Source: Sulfuriferula sp. AH1
GTDB lineage: Bacteria > Pseudomonadota > Gammaproteobacteria > Burkholderiales > Sulfuriferulaceae
NCBI RefSeq assembly: GCF_002162035.1
Contig: NZ_CP021138.1
Span: 2,813,008-2,877,007, forward strand
DNA length: 64,000 nt
Reading direction: 5' to 3'
A program made the translations under genes and the position numbers. Position 1 is the stretch's first letter. The number at the start of each line of letters is the position of its first letter. Of this stretch, positions 15,828-25,687 are shown one piece after another. The notes under the pieces are model-generated. The model was given only the letters and a program-made list of their open reading frames with translations. It ran no database searches and was not told the DNA's origin.

Positions 15828-18263
15828 GTTAGCGCCAAGATAAACGGCGAACTCGTCCGCAGGCATCGGGCGGGCAAAATAATAGCCCTGTATCTCGTCA
15901 CAATACTGCAGACGCAGCAACGAAAGCTGACGTTCATCTTCTACACCTTCGGCGATGGTCTTGAGATTGAGGCTCCTGGCCATCTGGATAATGGCTCTAA
16001 CGATTGCTGCATCGTTGGGATCATCCGCCATGTCACGTATGAACGACTGATCGATTTTCAGTTTATCGACTTCAAAGCGCTTCAGATAGGACAGGCTGGA
16101 ATAACCCGTACCGAAATCGTCAATGGACAGCTTGACGCCCAGCGCTTTCAGCCGCCGCAGCCTGCTCAACACCTTTTCTGCATCCTGAATCAGGATCGAT
16201 TCGGTCAATTCCAACTCGAGCAACGCCGGATTCAGGCCGGATTCGGTCAGCGCCCGCGTCACACTTTGTTCCAGATCGCCACGTTTGAATTGTACCGCAG
16301 AGAGATTCACCGCAATGACCAGCTCCGGCAGACCCGCCTGCTGCCAGGCCATTGCCTGTCGGCAGGCTTCCTGCAATACCCAGTCGCCGATCGGCACGAT
16401 AAGCCCGCTGTCCTCGGCTACCGAAATGAAGCGCCCCGGCGGCAACATGCCTAACTGCGGGTGCTGCCAGCGCAGCAATGCTTCTGCGCCGACGACTGCC
16501 CCGTTACTCAGGCTGATCTGGGGCTGGAAGTAGAGTGACAACCCGCCTTTTTCCAGCGCCTGGCGCAGGCCGTTACGTATCTGCAAATGATCGACCACAT
16601 TGATGTTCATTTGCGCTGTATGGAAGCGATAGGCATTGCGCCCCGATTCCTTGGCCTGATACATCGCCGTGTCGGCTTTCTTCAGCAGGGTATCGAAATC
16701 ATCGCCGTCGTTGGGATAGACGGCGATGCCAATCGACAGCGAAGTGGATAATTCGTAATGCTCGATATGGAAGGGCTGCGCCAGATTCTCCAGTATCTTC
16801 TCGGCTACGACCATGATCGCATCGTCGTCATGGATGTCGGTGAGCACGATCAAAAACTCGTCGCCGCCTTGCCGGCTCAGAATATCCGTGTCGCGCAGGC
16901 ATTCCCGCAAGCGCGAGGCAACCTGCTTCAACAGCGCATCGCCGACCATATGGCCCAGCGAATCGTTGATGGTTTTAAAATTATCCAGATCCAGGAACAG
17001 TAACGCAGACTTGGTTTGCGTGCGATCGGCTGCCCGTATCGCGAGCTCCATGCGGTCCTTGGCAAGCAGCCGGTTAGGCAGCTGCGTCAGCGCATCGTGA
17101 TAGGCCAGAAATTCGATCTGGGCTTGCGCCTGCTTTCTTTCCGTCACATCCAGCGCCATGCTCACAACATATCTGCGTCCGTCAGCCAGTTTACCGACGG
17201 GCGCCGCACTGATGTGCCAGATACGCGTACTGCCATCCTTGCAGGTAATCGTATTCTCACCGCGATCGGCCCGCTGCGTGGTCGCATACAATTTGGAGAT
17301 GCTCTGCTGCACCAGCCACGCCTCTTCTCCATACGCCCTTTCAGTCCAGTGCCTGATGGTCGGAATGTCCGCATGGACATAACCGGTGACCTCCGCCCAG
17401 GCTTTATTGATCCCCAGCACCTCGCCATCTTCGGCATGGATAATCATCGGTAACGGCGCTTCCGCCATGACACTGCGAAAGCGATCTTCGCTCTGGCGTA
17501 ATTTGTCCTCTATTTTTCGCGCGTGGCTAAGGTCATGCATACTCATCAGGATGCCGCTGGCGGCGCCGTGATCGTCGCGGATGATTTTGACGGTGATTTC
17601 GATAGGAAGACCGGGGGCAGGATTGTCCGGATGATCGGCTTCCATCGTGATCACCGCGTCCAGCTTTTCTTCCTGAGCCAGGCATACCGGGCAAGGGACG
17701 GGCTCACCGGATGGATGGGCCACATCGCGCATAAGCTTGCCTATCGCCTGTGCTGGCTCGATTCGCATCAGCGAATAGAATTTCTTGTTCGCCCTGACCA
17801 GGCGGCGATCGGCGTCCAGCAGACAAATGGCATCCTCGAAAGAATCCATCACCTGAGTCCATTCGGAGGCTTCGCGTTTCAGCGAGAGATCAGCCTGCCT
17901 GCGTTCGGCAATATTGCGAGCAATGACAATCACACTGGGTTGCAGTTGCTCTGCCTCCAGCAACTGCAGAATAAGCTCTACCGCAATGCTTCCCGCATGT
18001 TTGCAGCGCTGCAAGGTTTCCAGACGGATAGTGCGTACCGCGCCTTGAACCAGCGGCAGCAGCATTTGACGAAAACTCTCTTCATCAAATTCCGGCTTGA
18101 TATCCAGCGGGGTCATTCCCAGCAATTCGGCTTGGGCATAACCTGTCTGACGGACGGCGCCATCATTCACATAACTGAAACGCAGCGAATCCAGCGCAAA
18201 AATAAACACGCCGTCCTCGATCACATCCAGTATGGGTAATGCTTGCTCAGATAACCGATTCAC
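15822..18263 (-). CDS. PAS-PAS-PAS-GGDEF-EAL cyclic-di-GMP signalling protein
   Basis: 813 residues, soluble. Three PAS-like sensor regions come first (about residues 10-120, 130-240 and 255-370), then a GGDEF diguanylate cyclase domain (about 385-545) and an EAL phosphodiesterase domain (about 560-810). The GGDEF motif is intact (RQGGDEFLIVL) with an RDTD product-inhibition site five residues upstream. The EAL domain keeps EALLRW, ELTES, DDFGTGYSSLSYL and KIDQSF, so both activities are possible. No membrane segment is seen; the signal is probably a cytoplasmic ligand or redox state. Confidence 0.92.
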   Translation of the reverse strand: MNRLSEQALPILDVIEDGVFIFALDSLRFSYVNDGAVRQTGYAQAELLGMTPLDIKPEFDEESFRQMLLPLVQGAVRTIRLETLQRCKHAGSIAVELILQLLEAEQLQPSVIVIARNIAERRQADLSLKREASEWTQVMDSFEDAICLLDADRRLVRANKKFYSLMRIEPAQAIGKLMRDVAHPSGEPVPCPVCLAQEEKLDAVITMEADHPDNPAPGLPIEITVKIIRDDHGAASGILMSMHDLSHARKIEDKLRQSEDRFRSVMAEAPLPMIIHAEDGEVLGINKAWAEVTGYVHADIPTIRHWTERAYGEEAWLVQQSISKLYATTQRADRGENTITCKDGSTRIWHISAAPVGKLADGRRYVVSMALDVTERKQAQAQIEFLAYHDALTQLPNRLLAKDRMELAIRAADRTQTKSALLFLDLDNFKTINDSLGHMVGDALLKQVASRLRECLRDTDILSRQGGDEFLIVLTDIHDDDAIMVVAEKILENLAQPFHIEHYELSTSLSIGIAVYPNDGDDFDTLLKKADTAMYQAKESGRNAYRFHTAQMNINVVDHLQIRNGLRQALEKGGLSLYFQPQISLSNGAVVGAEALLRWQHPQLGMLPPGRFISVAEDSGLIVPIGDWVLQEACRQAMAWQQAGLPELVIAVNLSAVQFKRGDLEQSVTRALTESGLNPALLELELTESILIQDAEKVLSRLRRLKALGVKLSIDDFGTGYSSLSYLKRFEVDKLKIDQSFIRDMADDPNDAAIVRAIIQMARSLNLKTIAEGVEDERQLSLLRLQYCDEIQGYYFARPMPADEFAVYLGANS

Positions 18264-18411
18264 TTAAATCTCCAGACAGCCTGACTCCTGCGGATTAGAT
18301 GGCTTAATCTCATTCAGGCTTATCAATGCCATCCTGAATTTTACGGGAGAAGCTGCGGAGTTAAACTGGTAGATTTGGCTAATCGGCACAGGAACAATCA
18401 ACCACTGCCGG
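18264..18411. other. Intergenic region without recognised gene
   Basis: About 150 bases between the start of the GGDEF-EAL gene and the decayed GGDEF copy; presumably holds the promoter of the former. Nothing else is recognisable. Confidence 0.3.
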
Positions 18412-18770
18412 CTATACCGTAACGGTCATGTTGCGGCCTTGCGCTTTGGCTTGATACAACGCGTGGTTGACCCACGCAAAAAAAGCATCTATCGATTCTT
18501 CCGGCAGATACTACGCAATCCCTAGGCTCACCGTGACCGCTTCCTCGGTCTGATCGAAAGCAAAATCATGCGCAGATACCGCAAGACGCAATTGCTCGGC
18601 AACCCGCATGCCTGCTCCCGGTTACAGTCAGGGAACATGATCAGGAATTCCCCACCGCCCCAGCGCGCAATAACGTCGCCAGTGCGCACACAGCCATGCA
18701 GTTAATTTTGCTATGGTGCGGATTACGTCGTAGGAAAACCGATCAGCAGGATTCCACTGAGCCAGCCCGG
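18412..18770 (-). pseudogene. Decayed GGDEF-domain gene
   Basis: On the minus strand, pieces of a diguanylate cyclase domain can be read: an N-terminal part near 18735 (YDVIRTIAKLTA), then VRTGDVIARWGGGEFLIMF around 18640-18690, then LRLAVSAHDFAFDQ, TVSLGIA, and finally VNHALYQAKAQGRNMTVTV to a stop at 18412. The pieces lie in more than one frame, a TAG follows SLGIA, and the active-site motif has become GGGEF. Non-functional remnant next to an intact GGDEF-EAL gene on the same strand; the outer boundary is approximate. Confidence 0.65.
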
Positions 18771-18938
18771 AAGGCGGGGTTTTTCTGAAGCGAGAGGCAT
18801 AAAACGGGATCCGGTTCAGGAATCAGGATGGTTGGAGGCGAACAATCTACCGCAACTCAATTCAACCGCACTCGGCATTCGCTCGGCGCTGATGCTGCAA
18901 TTACGACTGCGACATCAACGCCTTTATACAGCACTGGC
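18771..18938. other. Gap between GGDEF remnant and gcvPB
   Basis: No supported gene. A plus-strand open stretch ends [15 protein letters not shown] just at the gcvPB stop, but it lacks a start and recognised homology. A short CCCG-GAAGG-CGGG hairpin followed by Ts lies near 18765-18785 and might act as a weak terminator. Confidence 0.25.
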
Positions 18939-20393
18939 TCAGGCAGCAGGCTGACGCCACACCAGATCCAGCTCGCGGGCAGCCTTGACGTCGTCGAGGC
19001 GGCGCACCGGCTGGGTGTACGGCGCGCCCCTGACCAGCTCCGGCGTCGCGTAGGCTTCGGCCAGGATGGTCTTCATCGCGGCCACGAACGCATCCAGCGT
19101 TTCCCTGGATTCGGTTTCAGTCGGCTCAATCAGCAGGCATTCCGGCACCAGCATCGGGAAATACGTAGTCGGCGCATGGTAGCCGTAATCCAGCAGGCGC
19201 TTGGCAAAGTCCATCGCGGTGACGCCGGTTTCATCCTTGAGCTTCTTCAGGGTGACGATGAACTCGTGGCTGGCGCGACGCGTCGGGAACGCGATGTCGA
19301 ATCCGGCTTTCTGCAACTCTGCCAGCAAATAGTTGGCATTCAGCGTGGCAAATTCGGCGACGCGATGCATACCTTCCGCACCCAGCATACGGGCATAGAT
19401 GTAAGCGCGCAGCAGCACGCCAGCATTGCCATGATTGGCGCTCATGCGACCGATAGTGGCGGGAATGTCGCCTTCCACCAGCAAGCGGTACTGGCCATTT
19501 TCCCTGGTCACTACCGGCACCGGCATGTACGGCAGCAGACGTGCAGCCACACCCACCGGACCCGCACCTGGTCCGCCGCCGCCATGCGGAGTGGAGAAGG
19601 TCTTGTGCAGATTCATGTGGATAACGTCAAAGCCCATGTCGCCGGGTTTGACACGGCCGAGGATGGCGTTCAGATTGGCACCGTCGTAATACAGCAGGCC
19701 ACCCGCATCGTGCACGATCTTCTGGATCTGCTGGATTTTCTTTTCAAACACGCCCAGCGTGGACGGGTTGGTCAGCATCAGCCCGGCGGTATGCGGCCCC
19801 ACTGCAGCCTGCAATGCTTCCAGATCAACGTCGCCTTCCTTGTCGGTCGGGATCTCGCGCACGGTATAGCCGCACATCACTGCGGTAGCCGGATTGGTGC
19901 CGTGCGCTGCGTTCGGCACGATGATCTCGCGCCGCGCATCGTCGCCGCGGGCATCGTGATAAGCCCGGATCATCGCCACGCCGGCGAATTCACCTTGTGC
20001 GCCGGCCATCGGTGCCAGCGATACGCCGGCCATGCCGGTGACGTCCTTGAGCATTTCCTGCAGCTCGTACATCGACGCCAGAAAGCCCTGACCGGTCGTT
20101 GCCGGTGCGAACGGGTGCCGCGCCAGAAAACCCGGCAGCATCGCCAGACTATTGCAGGCACGCGGGTTGTATTTCATGGTGCAGGAACCCAGCGGGTAGA
20201 ACTGCGTATCGATGGAAAAATTCTTCTGGCTCAGGCGCGTGTAATGGCGCACCACATCCATCTCCGAGGCTTGCGGCAGCAGCGGCTCGTCCTGACGCAG
20301 CAGACTGGCAGGCAGATCACTGATGTCGGCGGCATGAGCCGGCATTTGTGCATGGGCGGCACGATGAGGGCGGGAATGTTCAAATATCAGCAT
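18939..20393 (-). CDS. gcvPB: Glycine dehydrogenase (decarboxylating) subunit 2
   Basis: 484 residues; C-terminal half of the split P-protein of the glycine cleavage system, carrying the PLP lysine in [18 protein letters not shown]. It decarboxylates glycine and passes the aminomethyl group to lipoylated H-protein. Other markers: [13 protein letters not shown] near the N-terminus and [16 protein letters not shown] near the C-terminus. Last gene of the lipA-gcvT-gcvH-gcvPA-gcvPB operon, 14 bp after gcvPA. The split form, rather than one long GcvP, is of the type common in thermophiles and some betaproteobacteria. Confidence 0.95.
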   Translation of the reverse strand: MLIFEHSRPHRAAHAQMPAHAADISDLPASLLRQDEPLLPQASEMDVVRHYTRLSQKNFSIDTQFYPLGSCTMKYNPRACNSLAMLPGFLARHPFAPATTGQGFLASMYELQEMLKDVTGMAGVSLAPMAGAQGEFAGVAMIRAYHDARGDDARREIIVPNAAHGTNPATAVMCGYTVREIPTDKEGDVDLEALQAAVGPHTAGLMLTNPSTLGVFEKKIQQIQKIVHDAGGLLYYDGANLNAILGRVKPGDMGFDVIHMNLHKTFSTPHGGGGPGAGPVGVAARLLPYMPVPVVTRENGQYRLLVEGDIPATIGRMSANHGNAGVLLRAYIYARMLGAEGMHRVAEFATLNANYLLAELQKAGFDIAFPTRRASHEFIVTLKKLKDETGVTAMDFAKRLLDYGYHAPTTYFPMLVPECLLIEPTETESRETLDAFVAAMKTILAEAYATPELVRGAPYTQPVRRLDDVKAARELDLVWRQPAA

Positions 20394-20407
20394 GGTCGTC
20401 TCTATGT

Positions 20408-21754
20408 TTATTTGCTCAGGATTTGGCTCAATTGCTGCGCATAGCGCTGCAGATCGGCGGCGGTCTTGGTTTCCGTGGCACAGATCAGCAGCGCATTACC
20501 CAGTTCCGGATAGTCCGCACTGAGATCATGCCCGCCCAGTATGCCCTGCGCCTGCAATGCAGCCAGCACCGGCGCGACCGGACGATCCAGCTGTACCACC
20601 GCTTCATGGAAATAATATCCGGCAAACGCCTGCTTCACACCGAGAATGGCGCTTAACTGAGCGAGCAGGCTGCGCATATTCGCATGCGAGCTTGCCGCTA
20701 CCCGCTTCAAACCCTCCGGCCCCAGCAAGCTCATGTAAATGGTGGAGGCCGTCACCACCAGCCCCTGATTGGTACAGATGTTCGACGTGGCCTTGGAACG
20801 GCGTATATGCTGTTCGCGCGCCTGTAATGTCAGCGTGAAACCCTGCTTACCTTCCAGATCGACGGTGCGCCCGACGATGCGCCCCGGCATCTGCCGCACC
20901 AGCGCCTGTTTGCACGCCATGAAGCCGTAATACGGCCCGCCATTGGACAGCGGCGCGCCCAGCGGTTGGCCGTCGCCGGTGGCGATATCCGCACCTGCCG
21001 TACCCCATTGGCCGGGTGCCTTGAACAACGCCAGACTGGTCGGATTGGTGAGTGCAATCACGCGACCGCCATGAGCGTGCGCCCAGTCGGTCAGCGCATC
21101 GACATCTTCCAGCGCACCGAAAAAATTCGGCTGCGGGATAACCAACGCGGCAAAGTCGCCCATGTCGGCGCTCGGTACCGGCGTGGTGCCGCTGACAGGA
21201 TCATAGTCCAGCTCCACCAGCTCGATGTGCTGATTCTTCACCATGCCACGCACCACCGCGCGATACAGCGGCGATACGGTTTTCGGCATCAGCACGCGCA
21301 TCGCGCCCTTGTGTGCGCGCACCGCCATCAGCACCGCTTCGGCCAGTGCCGAACCGCCGTCATACAGCGACGCATTGGACACATCCATGCCGGTCAGGCT
21401 CGCCATCATGGTCTGGTATTCGTAAATCAGCTGCAGCGTGCCCTGCGAAGCCTCGGCCTGATACGGGGTATATGCGGAATAGAACTCGCCGCGCGTGGTA
21501 ATTTGCCAAACCGCTGCCGGAATATGGTGCTCATACGCGCCGGCACCGATGAAATTCAACTGCCGTCCATCCAGCTCGGCGCGGTCCTGCATCAGCCGGC
21601 TGATTTCCATTTCGGTCATCGCCTCGGGCACTTGCGTCAGCTTGCCGCTGCGCAGCGCTTCGGGGATTTCATCAAACAAGGCGTCTATCGACGGTGCGCC
21701 GATAGCAGCGAGCATCTGGGTTACATCTTCATCGGTATGCGGAATAAATGGCAT
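20408..21754 (-). CDS. gcvPA: Glycine dehydrogenase (decarboxylating) subunit 1
   Basis: 448 residues; N-terminal half of the two-subunit P-protein. Starts [19 protein letters not shown], as in the family; contains [29 protein letters not shown] and [15 protein letters not shown]. It has the same fold as subunit 2 but no PLP lysine, and pairs with it to form the active enzyme. Lies between gcvH and gcvPB in the riboswitch-controlled operon. Confidence 0.95.
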   Translation of the reverse strand: MPFIPHTDEDVTQMLAAIGAPSIDALFDEIPEALRSGKLTQVPEAMTEMEISRLMQDRAELDGRQLNFIGAGAYEHHIPAAVWQITTRGEFYSAYTPYQAEASQGTLQLIYEYQTMMASLTGMDVSNASLYDGGSALAEAVLMAVRAHKGAMRVLMPKTVSPLYRAVVRGMVKNQHIELVELDYDPVSGTTPVPSADMGDFAALVIPQPNFFGALEDVDALTDWAHAHGGRVIALTNPTSLALFKAPGQWGTAGADIATGDGQPLGAPLSNGGPYYGFMACKQALVRQMPGRIVGRTVDLEGKQGFTLTLQAREQHIRRSKATSNICTNQGLVVTASTIYMSLLGPEGLKRVAASSHANMRSLLAQLSAILGVKQAFAGYYFHEAVVQLDRPVAPVLAALQAQGILGGHDLSADYPELGNALLICATETKTAADLQRYAQQLSQILSK

Positions 21755-21778
21755 GGCGAGTCCTGTTATTATTCGATC

Positions 21779-22168
21779 TTAATGTGCTTCGGATTCAACC
21801 AGCGCCTGATAAGCCGCGGCATCCATCAAGCTGTTGACATCGGCGCTGTTGGCCGGTTTGAGCTTGAACATCCATGCCGCATAGGCATCCTGGTTAATAG
21901 CTTCCGGTGCAGCCTCGATGTCGGCGTTAGCGGCGACCACTTCGCCGGCGATAGGTGCGTACACATCGGACGCAGCTTTAACCGACTCCACCACAGCGCA
22001 CTCTTCTCCAGCAGCCAGGGTACGGCCAACAGCCGGGTTTTCCACGAACACCATATCGCCCAATAAATCTTGCGCATGCGCGGTGATGCCTACGGTGACT
22101 GTGCCATCCGCATTAGTTTTAACCCACTCGTGGGAGGCGGTATATTTCAAATCTGCAGGGATACTCAT
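21779..22168 (-). CDS. gcvH: Glycine cleavage system H protein
   Basis: 129 residues, full length. The lipoyl carrier of the glycine cleavage system; the lysine in [16 protein letters not shown] is the lipoylation site. It shuttles the aminomethyl group from P-protein to T-protein. The presence of a lipoyl synthase gene at the head of the same operon fits its need for lipoate. Ribosome site AGGAG lies before ATG 22168. Confidence 0.96.
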   Translation of the reverse strand: MSIPADLKYTASHEWVKTNADGTVTVGITAHAQDLLGDMVFVENPAVGRTLAAGEECAVVESVKAASDVYAPIAGEVVAANADIEAAPEAINQDAYAAWMFKLKPANSADVNSLMDAAAYQALVESEAH

Positions 22169-22198
22169 GTGTGTTACTCCTAGGTTATCTGTCTAAAT

Positions 22199-23275
22199 TC
22201 AGGAAATTAATGAATGGCCAGTACGCGCGAACGGGTAGCTTACCACTTTCGCTCTAAGCTGTTTGTCACGCACAGCCACCTCGACTTCTGCGCCCGGCGC
22301 AATGCCTAGCGGGATACGTGCCAGCGCGATAGATTGCTGTAATGTTGGGGAAAAAGTGCCGCTGGTGATTTCGCCTGCACCGTGTTTGGTCTGCACCACC
22401 TGGTGTGCGCGCAACACACCTTTGTCCAGCAGCACCAGGCCGACCAGTTGCAGATTGATGTCGCGCGACAGCAACGCGGCTTTACCGATGAAATCGCGCT
22501 CGCTTTTCAGATCGATGGTCCATGCCAGGCCGCATTCCAGGGGGTTGGTGGCTTCGTCCATATCCTGCCCGTACAGGTTCATCCCTGCCTCCAGACGCAA
22601 GGTGTCGCGCGCGCCTAATCCTATCGGTTTCACGCCCAGGCTGGCGAGCCGGTGCCACATCGCTTCGGCTTCTGCCACCGGCAGCATGATTTCGAAACCG
22701 TCTTCGCCGGTATAGCCGGTACGGGCAATAAAGTATTGCTGAAATTCCACCGCGTTAAACGGCTTCATCGCCTCACTCACTGCTTGCGCACCGGGGATGG
22801 CCTCCCACACCTTGGCACGTGCATTAGGGCCCTGCACAGCGATCATCGCCAAATCACGACGTGGCGTGACAGTAAGCGCTCGCCCCTCCGCCTGTTTAAG
22901 CATCCAGGCCACGTCTTTGTCTGCGGTACCGGCATTCACCACGATACGGAACCAGTCCTCAGTCATGAAATAAATGATCAGATCGTCAATAACGCCGCCT
23001 TCGGGATTGAGCATGCACGAATACAGCGCCTTGCCGCTCACCGTGAGCTTGTCCACATTATTGGCCACCAGCCCACGCAGGAAACCGCGTACGTCGCCAC
23101 CCTTCACGTCCACTACCAGCATGTGGCACACGTCGAACATGCCGACGTCATTGCGCACCTGATGATGTTCTTCGATCTGCGAACCGTAATTGACCGGCAT
23201 ATCCCAGCCGCCGAAATCGACCATCTTTGCACCCATGTCACGGTGTGCTGCATTCAGTGGAGTCTGTTTTAACAT
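22199..23275 (-). CDS. gcvT: Aminomethyltransferase (T protein) of glycine cleavage
   Basis: 358 residues; transfers the methylene group from lipoyl-bound aminomethyl to tetrahydrofolate, releasing ammonia. Signatures: [20 protein letters not shown] at the N-terminus, [20 protein letters not shown] (folate-binding region) and [20 protein letters not shown]. The gene is intact, lies 30 bp upstream of gcvH and 28 bp after lipA. Confidence 0.96.
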   Translation of the reverse strand: MLKQTPLNAAHRDMGAKMVDFGGWDMPVNYGSQIEEHHQVRNDVGMFDVCHMLVVDVKGGDVRGFLRGLVANNVDKLTVSGKALYSCMLNPEGGVIDDLIIYFMTEDWFRIVVNAGTADKDVAWMLKQAEGRALTVTPRRDLAMIAVQGPNARAKVWEAIPGAQAVSEAMKPFNAVEFQQYFIARTGYTGEDGFEIMLPVAEAEAMWHRLASLGVKPIGLGARDTLRLEAGMNLYGQDMDEATNPLECGLAWTIDLKSERDFIGKAALLSRDINLQLVGLVLLDKGVLRAHQVVQTKHGAGEITSGTFSPTLQQSIALARIPLGIAPGAEVEVAVRDKQLRAKVVSYPFARTGHSLIS

Positions 23276-23303
23276 GTGTATCCTGTCTGTAAAATTTCAG
23301 CGG

Positions 23304-24236
23304 TTAAATTGAGTGCTGCTGTATTTCTTCTGCATAGTAACTGCTGCGCACCAGCGGCCCGGCCTTGACCCAGTCGAAGCCCATGGCGCGCGCATCATTT
23401 TCGTATTCGGTAAAAGCGTCCGGGTGGATGTATTCGATCACCGGCAAATGATCCAGCGACGGCCGCAAATACTGCCCCAGCGACACCCGCGATACGCCAG
23501 CGTCACGCAGGTCGCGCAACACGGCCAGCACCTCGTCGCGGGTTTCGCCCAGGCCCAGCATCAATGCTGATTTGGCGGCGACGCCCGGCTGCTGGGCGGC
23601 CAGCGCCAGTAAACTTAATGAACGCTCATATTTGGAACCGCGGCGCGCGGTCTGATACAGGCGCGGCACCGTTTCCACATTATGCCCCCACACCAGATCG
23701 CGGCGCACAGCTTCAGGCAAATCAGCCAAGGTCGCCATCACCGTGGCAACTGCGTCACTCTGATTCTGGCGAAAGTCGGGGGTAAGAAATTCCACACCGA
23801 TCTGGGCATCGCGCAAACGCAACTGGCGCAAAGTTTCCGCGAAGATGCCCGCGCCACCATCGGCCAGGTCATCCCGGTTTACCGAGGTCAGCACGATATA
23901 GCGCAATTGCAACTCCAGCACCGCCTCGGCGACGCGATTGGGTTCATCAGCATCCAGCCAGTCCGACTTGCCAGTTTTCACCGCGCAGAAGCCGCAGGCG
24001 CGCGTGCAGGTATCGCCCAGCAGCATGAAAGTTGCGGTGCCGCGACTCCAGCATTCGCCGCGATTCGGGCAGCGCGCCTCTTCGCATACGGTATGCAGGC
24101 GATGCGCATGCACGGCCGCATCGGTCTTGCCGTAATGCATATCCTGACCCAGATTCTGACGAATCCAGATCGGCATACGCACAGCATTGGGCTGACGGCC
24201 AGACTCGGAAATAATATTGATGGTATTGATAGTCAT
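23304..24236 (-). CDS. lipA: Lipoyl synthase
   Basis: Radical-SAM enzyme that inserts two sulfurs into octanoyl groups on lipoyl domains. Two cysteine clusters are present: CEEARCPNRGEC (C-x4-C-x5-C, auxiliary cluster) and CTRACGFC (C-x3-C-x2-C, SAM cluster); RSSYYAEE near the end carries the conserved serine. Start taken at MTINTINII (ATG 24236), since the 14 residues upstream are not family-like. It leads the gcv operon and its leader holds the glycine riboswitch, so lipoylation capacity appears to be induced with glycine cleavage. Confidence 0.93.
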   Translation of the reverse strand: MTINTINIISESGRQPNAVRMPIWIRQNLGQDMHYGKTDAAVHAHRLHTVCEEARCPNRGECWSRGTATFMLLGDTCTRACGFCAVKTGKSDWLDADEPNRVAEAVLELQLRYIVLTSVNRDDLADGGAGIFAETLRQLRLRDAQIGVEFLTPDFRQNQSDAVATVMATLADLPEAVRRDLVWGHNVETVPRLYQTARRGSKYERSLSLLALAAQQPGVAAKSALMLGLGETRDEVLAVLRDLRDAGVSRVSLGQYLRPSLDHLPVIEYIHPDAFTEYENDARAMGFDWVKAGPLVRSSYYAEEIQQHSI

Positions 24237-24280
24237 GGTCGGTAAATAAAAAAAGTGGTAACGATGTGCCATCATCACCC

Positions 24281-24470
24281 CCCTGTCCTATTTACCTGAG
24301 AGATTACAGCACGATGATCGCGCCGTGTGCCCCTTCGGTGGACGCTGTTCGCGTCGCTCTCCAGAGATGCCCTGTGATTTGCGGTTCGGGAGCCTGAGCG
24401 ATTCTGGGTGAATTACGCCTTCGGCGGCTGTCGCTGACAATTTGGTCAACGATACGCACTCTCCCGCAAA
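24281..24470 (-). ncRNA. Tandem glycine riboswitch
   Basis: Read on the minus strand, two glycine aptamers follow each other. Aptamer 1 begins GCGGGAGAGTGC and includes CGCCGAAGGCGTAA and CTCAGGC; aptamer 2 begins TCTGGAGAGCG and includes CACCGAAGGGGCA and CTCTCAGGTAAATAGGACAGG-like closing bases. These are the family's conserved cores and the tandem order is typical. It ends about 45 bases before lipA and should switch on the lipA-gcvTHPAPB operon when glycine is high. A TATAGT box (24489-24494) just upstream is a plausible -10 element. Confidence 0.92.
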
Positions 24471-24602
24471 CACTGCGGACAAGCCCGGACTATACCTGAA
24501 ATGCGCACAAAATAAAATACGCAGTCCCCTGTACCTGCCTTCATATTAGTGCAGCATTTGCCATTTAGAATCGCAATCTTTGATTGCACCGATACCGATG
24601 CC

Positions 24603-25187
24603 ATGCCCCACAACCCGCAGCTTGTCTACTGCAAAACCGCAAAAGGCCACGAAGAAATTGCCGGTCGTCACCACGGCCTGCAATCCCGTCAGCGCAGCAC
24701 CCTGATATTGATGGATTGCGCAAAAAGTCTGGGCATCATTGCTACCGCCATACCGCTGCCCGAGCTGGAAAAGACCATCCCCTTCCTGCTGCAAAGCGGA
24801 TTCATCGTGTTAGCCGACGAACAGCGCGAACAGGCGACGCGGATTAACGCAATGCAGAATCGGGTGGTGACGAATGACATCAATCTGACGTCTGCCGCCC
24901 TCAAACCGGCCGTCATCACCCCATCCCCACAGCCCCGCTCACCTGCACTGACCCAGGATCCCGCCGTGATCGCAGAAGTGAAACACTTCATGACCACGAC
25001 AGCCAATACCTATCTCGGGCTCATGGGTGCGGAAATAATCAGCCGCATCCAGCGTTGCCACAGTGCGGAACAGCTCATGGCCGCAGTTGCTCACTGGCAC
25101 ATGGCATTGCGCGATTCCAAGACCGGAGTTGCATTTGCCGCCGATTTTCTGGAACAGGTTCGATTCGAGCTGCATAACGGCAATTGA
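24603..25187 (+). CDS. Hypothetical protein, possibly with N-terminal winged-helix region
   Basis: 194 residues from ATG 24603 (MPHNPQLVYCKTAKG); a GTG 54 bases upstream is possible but less convincing. The N-terminal 80 residues (RQRSTLILMDCAKSLGII, PELEKTIPFLLQSGFIVL) look like the small helical domain of betaproteobacterial proteins of unknown function. A proline-rich linker leads to a helical C-terminal domain (FMTTTANTYLGLMGAEIISR). No catalytic motif or membrane segment is seen. It stands alone between the riboswitch and the thioredoxin gene. Confidence 0.7.
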   Translation: MPHNPQLVYCKTAKGHEEIAGRHHGLQSRQRSTLILMDCAKSLGIIATAIPLPELEKTIPFLLQSGFIVLADEQREQATRINAMQNRVVTNDINLTSAALKPAVITPSPQPRSPALTQDPAVIAEVKHFMTTTANTYLGLMGAEIISRIQRCHSAEQLMAAVAHWHMALRDSKTGVAFAADFLEQVRFELHNGN

Positions 25188-25264
25188 ATCGACAGCTATC
25201 TGAAGCCGCAATTCCGCTATACAATCCGGCTAAATGTCATAAATATTCGTTAGCAGAGATGGTC

Positions 25265-25600
25265 ATGGACACAGCCCCTGAAGATAAGAATGCCGAGCCC
25301 ACTCGCACTGAAATCAATGCGCTGCAAGGGCCGGCTGTATTGGAATTCGGCGCCGCCTGGTGCGGACACTGCCGGGCAGCACAACCGCTGATCGCCCTGG
25401 CGTTTGCCGGACAACCACACATACGCCACATCAAAATCGAAGACGGCAAGGGACGCCGTCTGGGACGATCATTTACCGTCAAACTCTGGCCGACACTGAT
25501 CTTTCTAAAGGATGGCCGGGAAGTAGCACGGCTGGTGCGCCCGGATGACGCGACATCCATTGCTGACGCGCTGAACAGGATAAGTATCCTGCGCAATTAA
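25265..25600 (+). CDS. Thioredoxin-family protein with CGHC active site
   Basis: 111 residues, cytoplasmic. Active site WCGHCRAAQP and cis-proline segment LWPTLIFLKDG define a thioredoxin fold. Start chosen at ATG 25265 (MDTAPEDKN), 6 bases after an ATG at 25259. The last codons come from a Tn7-like end: the gene runs AGG-ATA-AGT-ATC-CTG-CGC-AAT-TAA across an ATAAG target repeat. Joining ATAAG directly to the sequence next to glmS gives ATA-AGC-GGC-TAA, so the original protein probably ended ISG. It is convergent with glmS and was its direct neighbour before the insertions. Confidence 0.85.
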   Translation: MDTAPEDKNAEPTRTEINALQGPAVLEFGAAWCGHCRAAQPLIALAFAGQPHIRHIKIEDGKGRRLGRSFTVKLWPTLIFLKDGREVARLVRPDDATSIADALNRISILRN

Positions 25601-25684
25601 AGTCGTAAATAACGATTCCCATAACATATAAATTTATGACCTATAAATTTCAAACCAACCTTTGGTAAAGTCATAAATTCAACA
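25585..25684 (+). repeat. Degenerate second Tn7-like left end
   Basis: The roughly 95 bases from 25585 align along their whole length with the left end of the Tn7-like element at 25891, including two TnsB-like repeats (CAATTAAAGTCGTAAAT near 25594 and GTAAAGTCATAAATTCAA near 25663). The terminal TGTTCTGCAC has become TATCCTGCGC. It is preceded directly by ATAAG (25580-25584), the same target duplication as the intact element. Read as the remains of an earlier insertion at the same site. Confidence 0.75.
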
Positions 25685-25687
25685 TTT

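Noticed and set aside
18771..18938. Plus-strand open stretch ending at the gcvPB stop
   Set aside because: Lacks a start codon with ribosome site and recognisable homology; probably chance.
18828..20444. A 538-codon plus-strand frame
   Set aside because: Antisense shadow of gcvPB, whose PLP motif and family match are clear.
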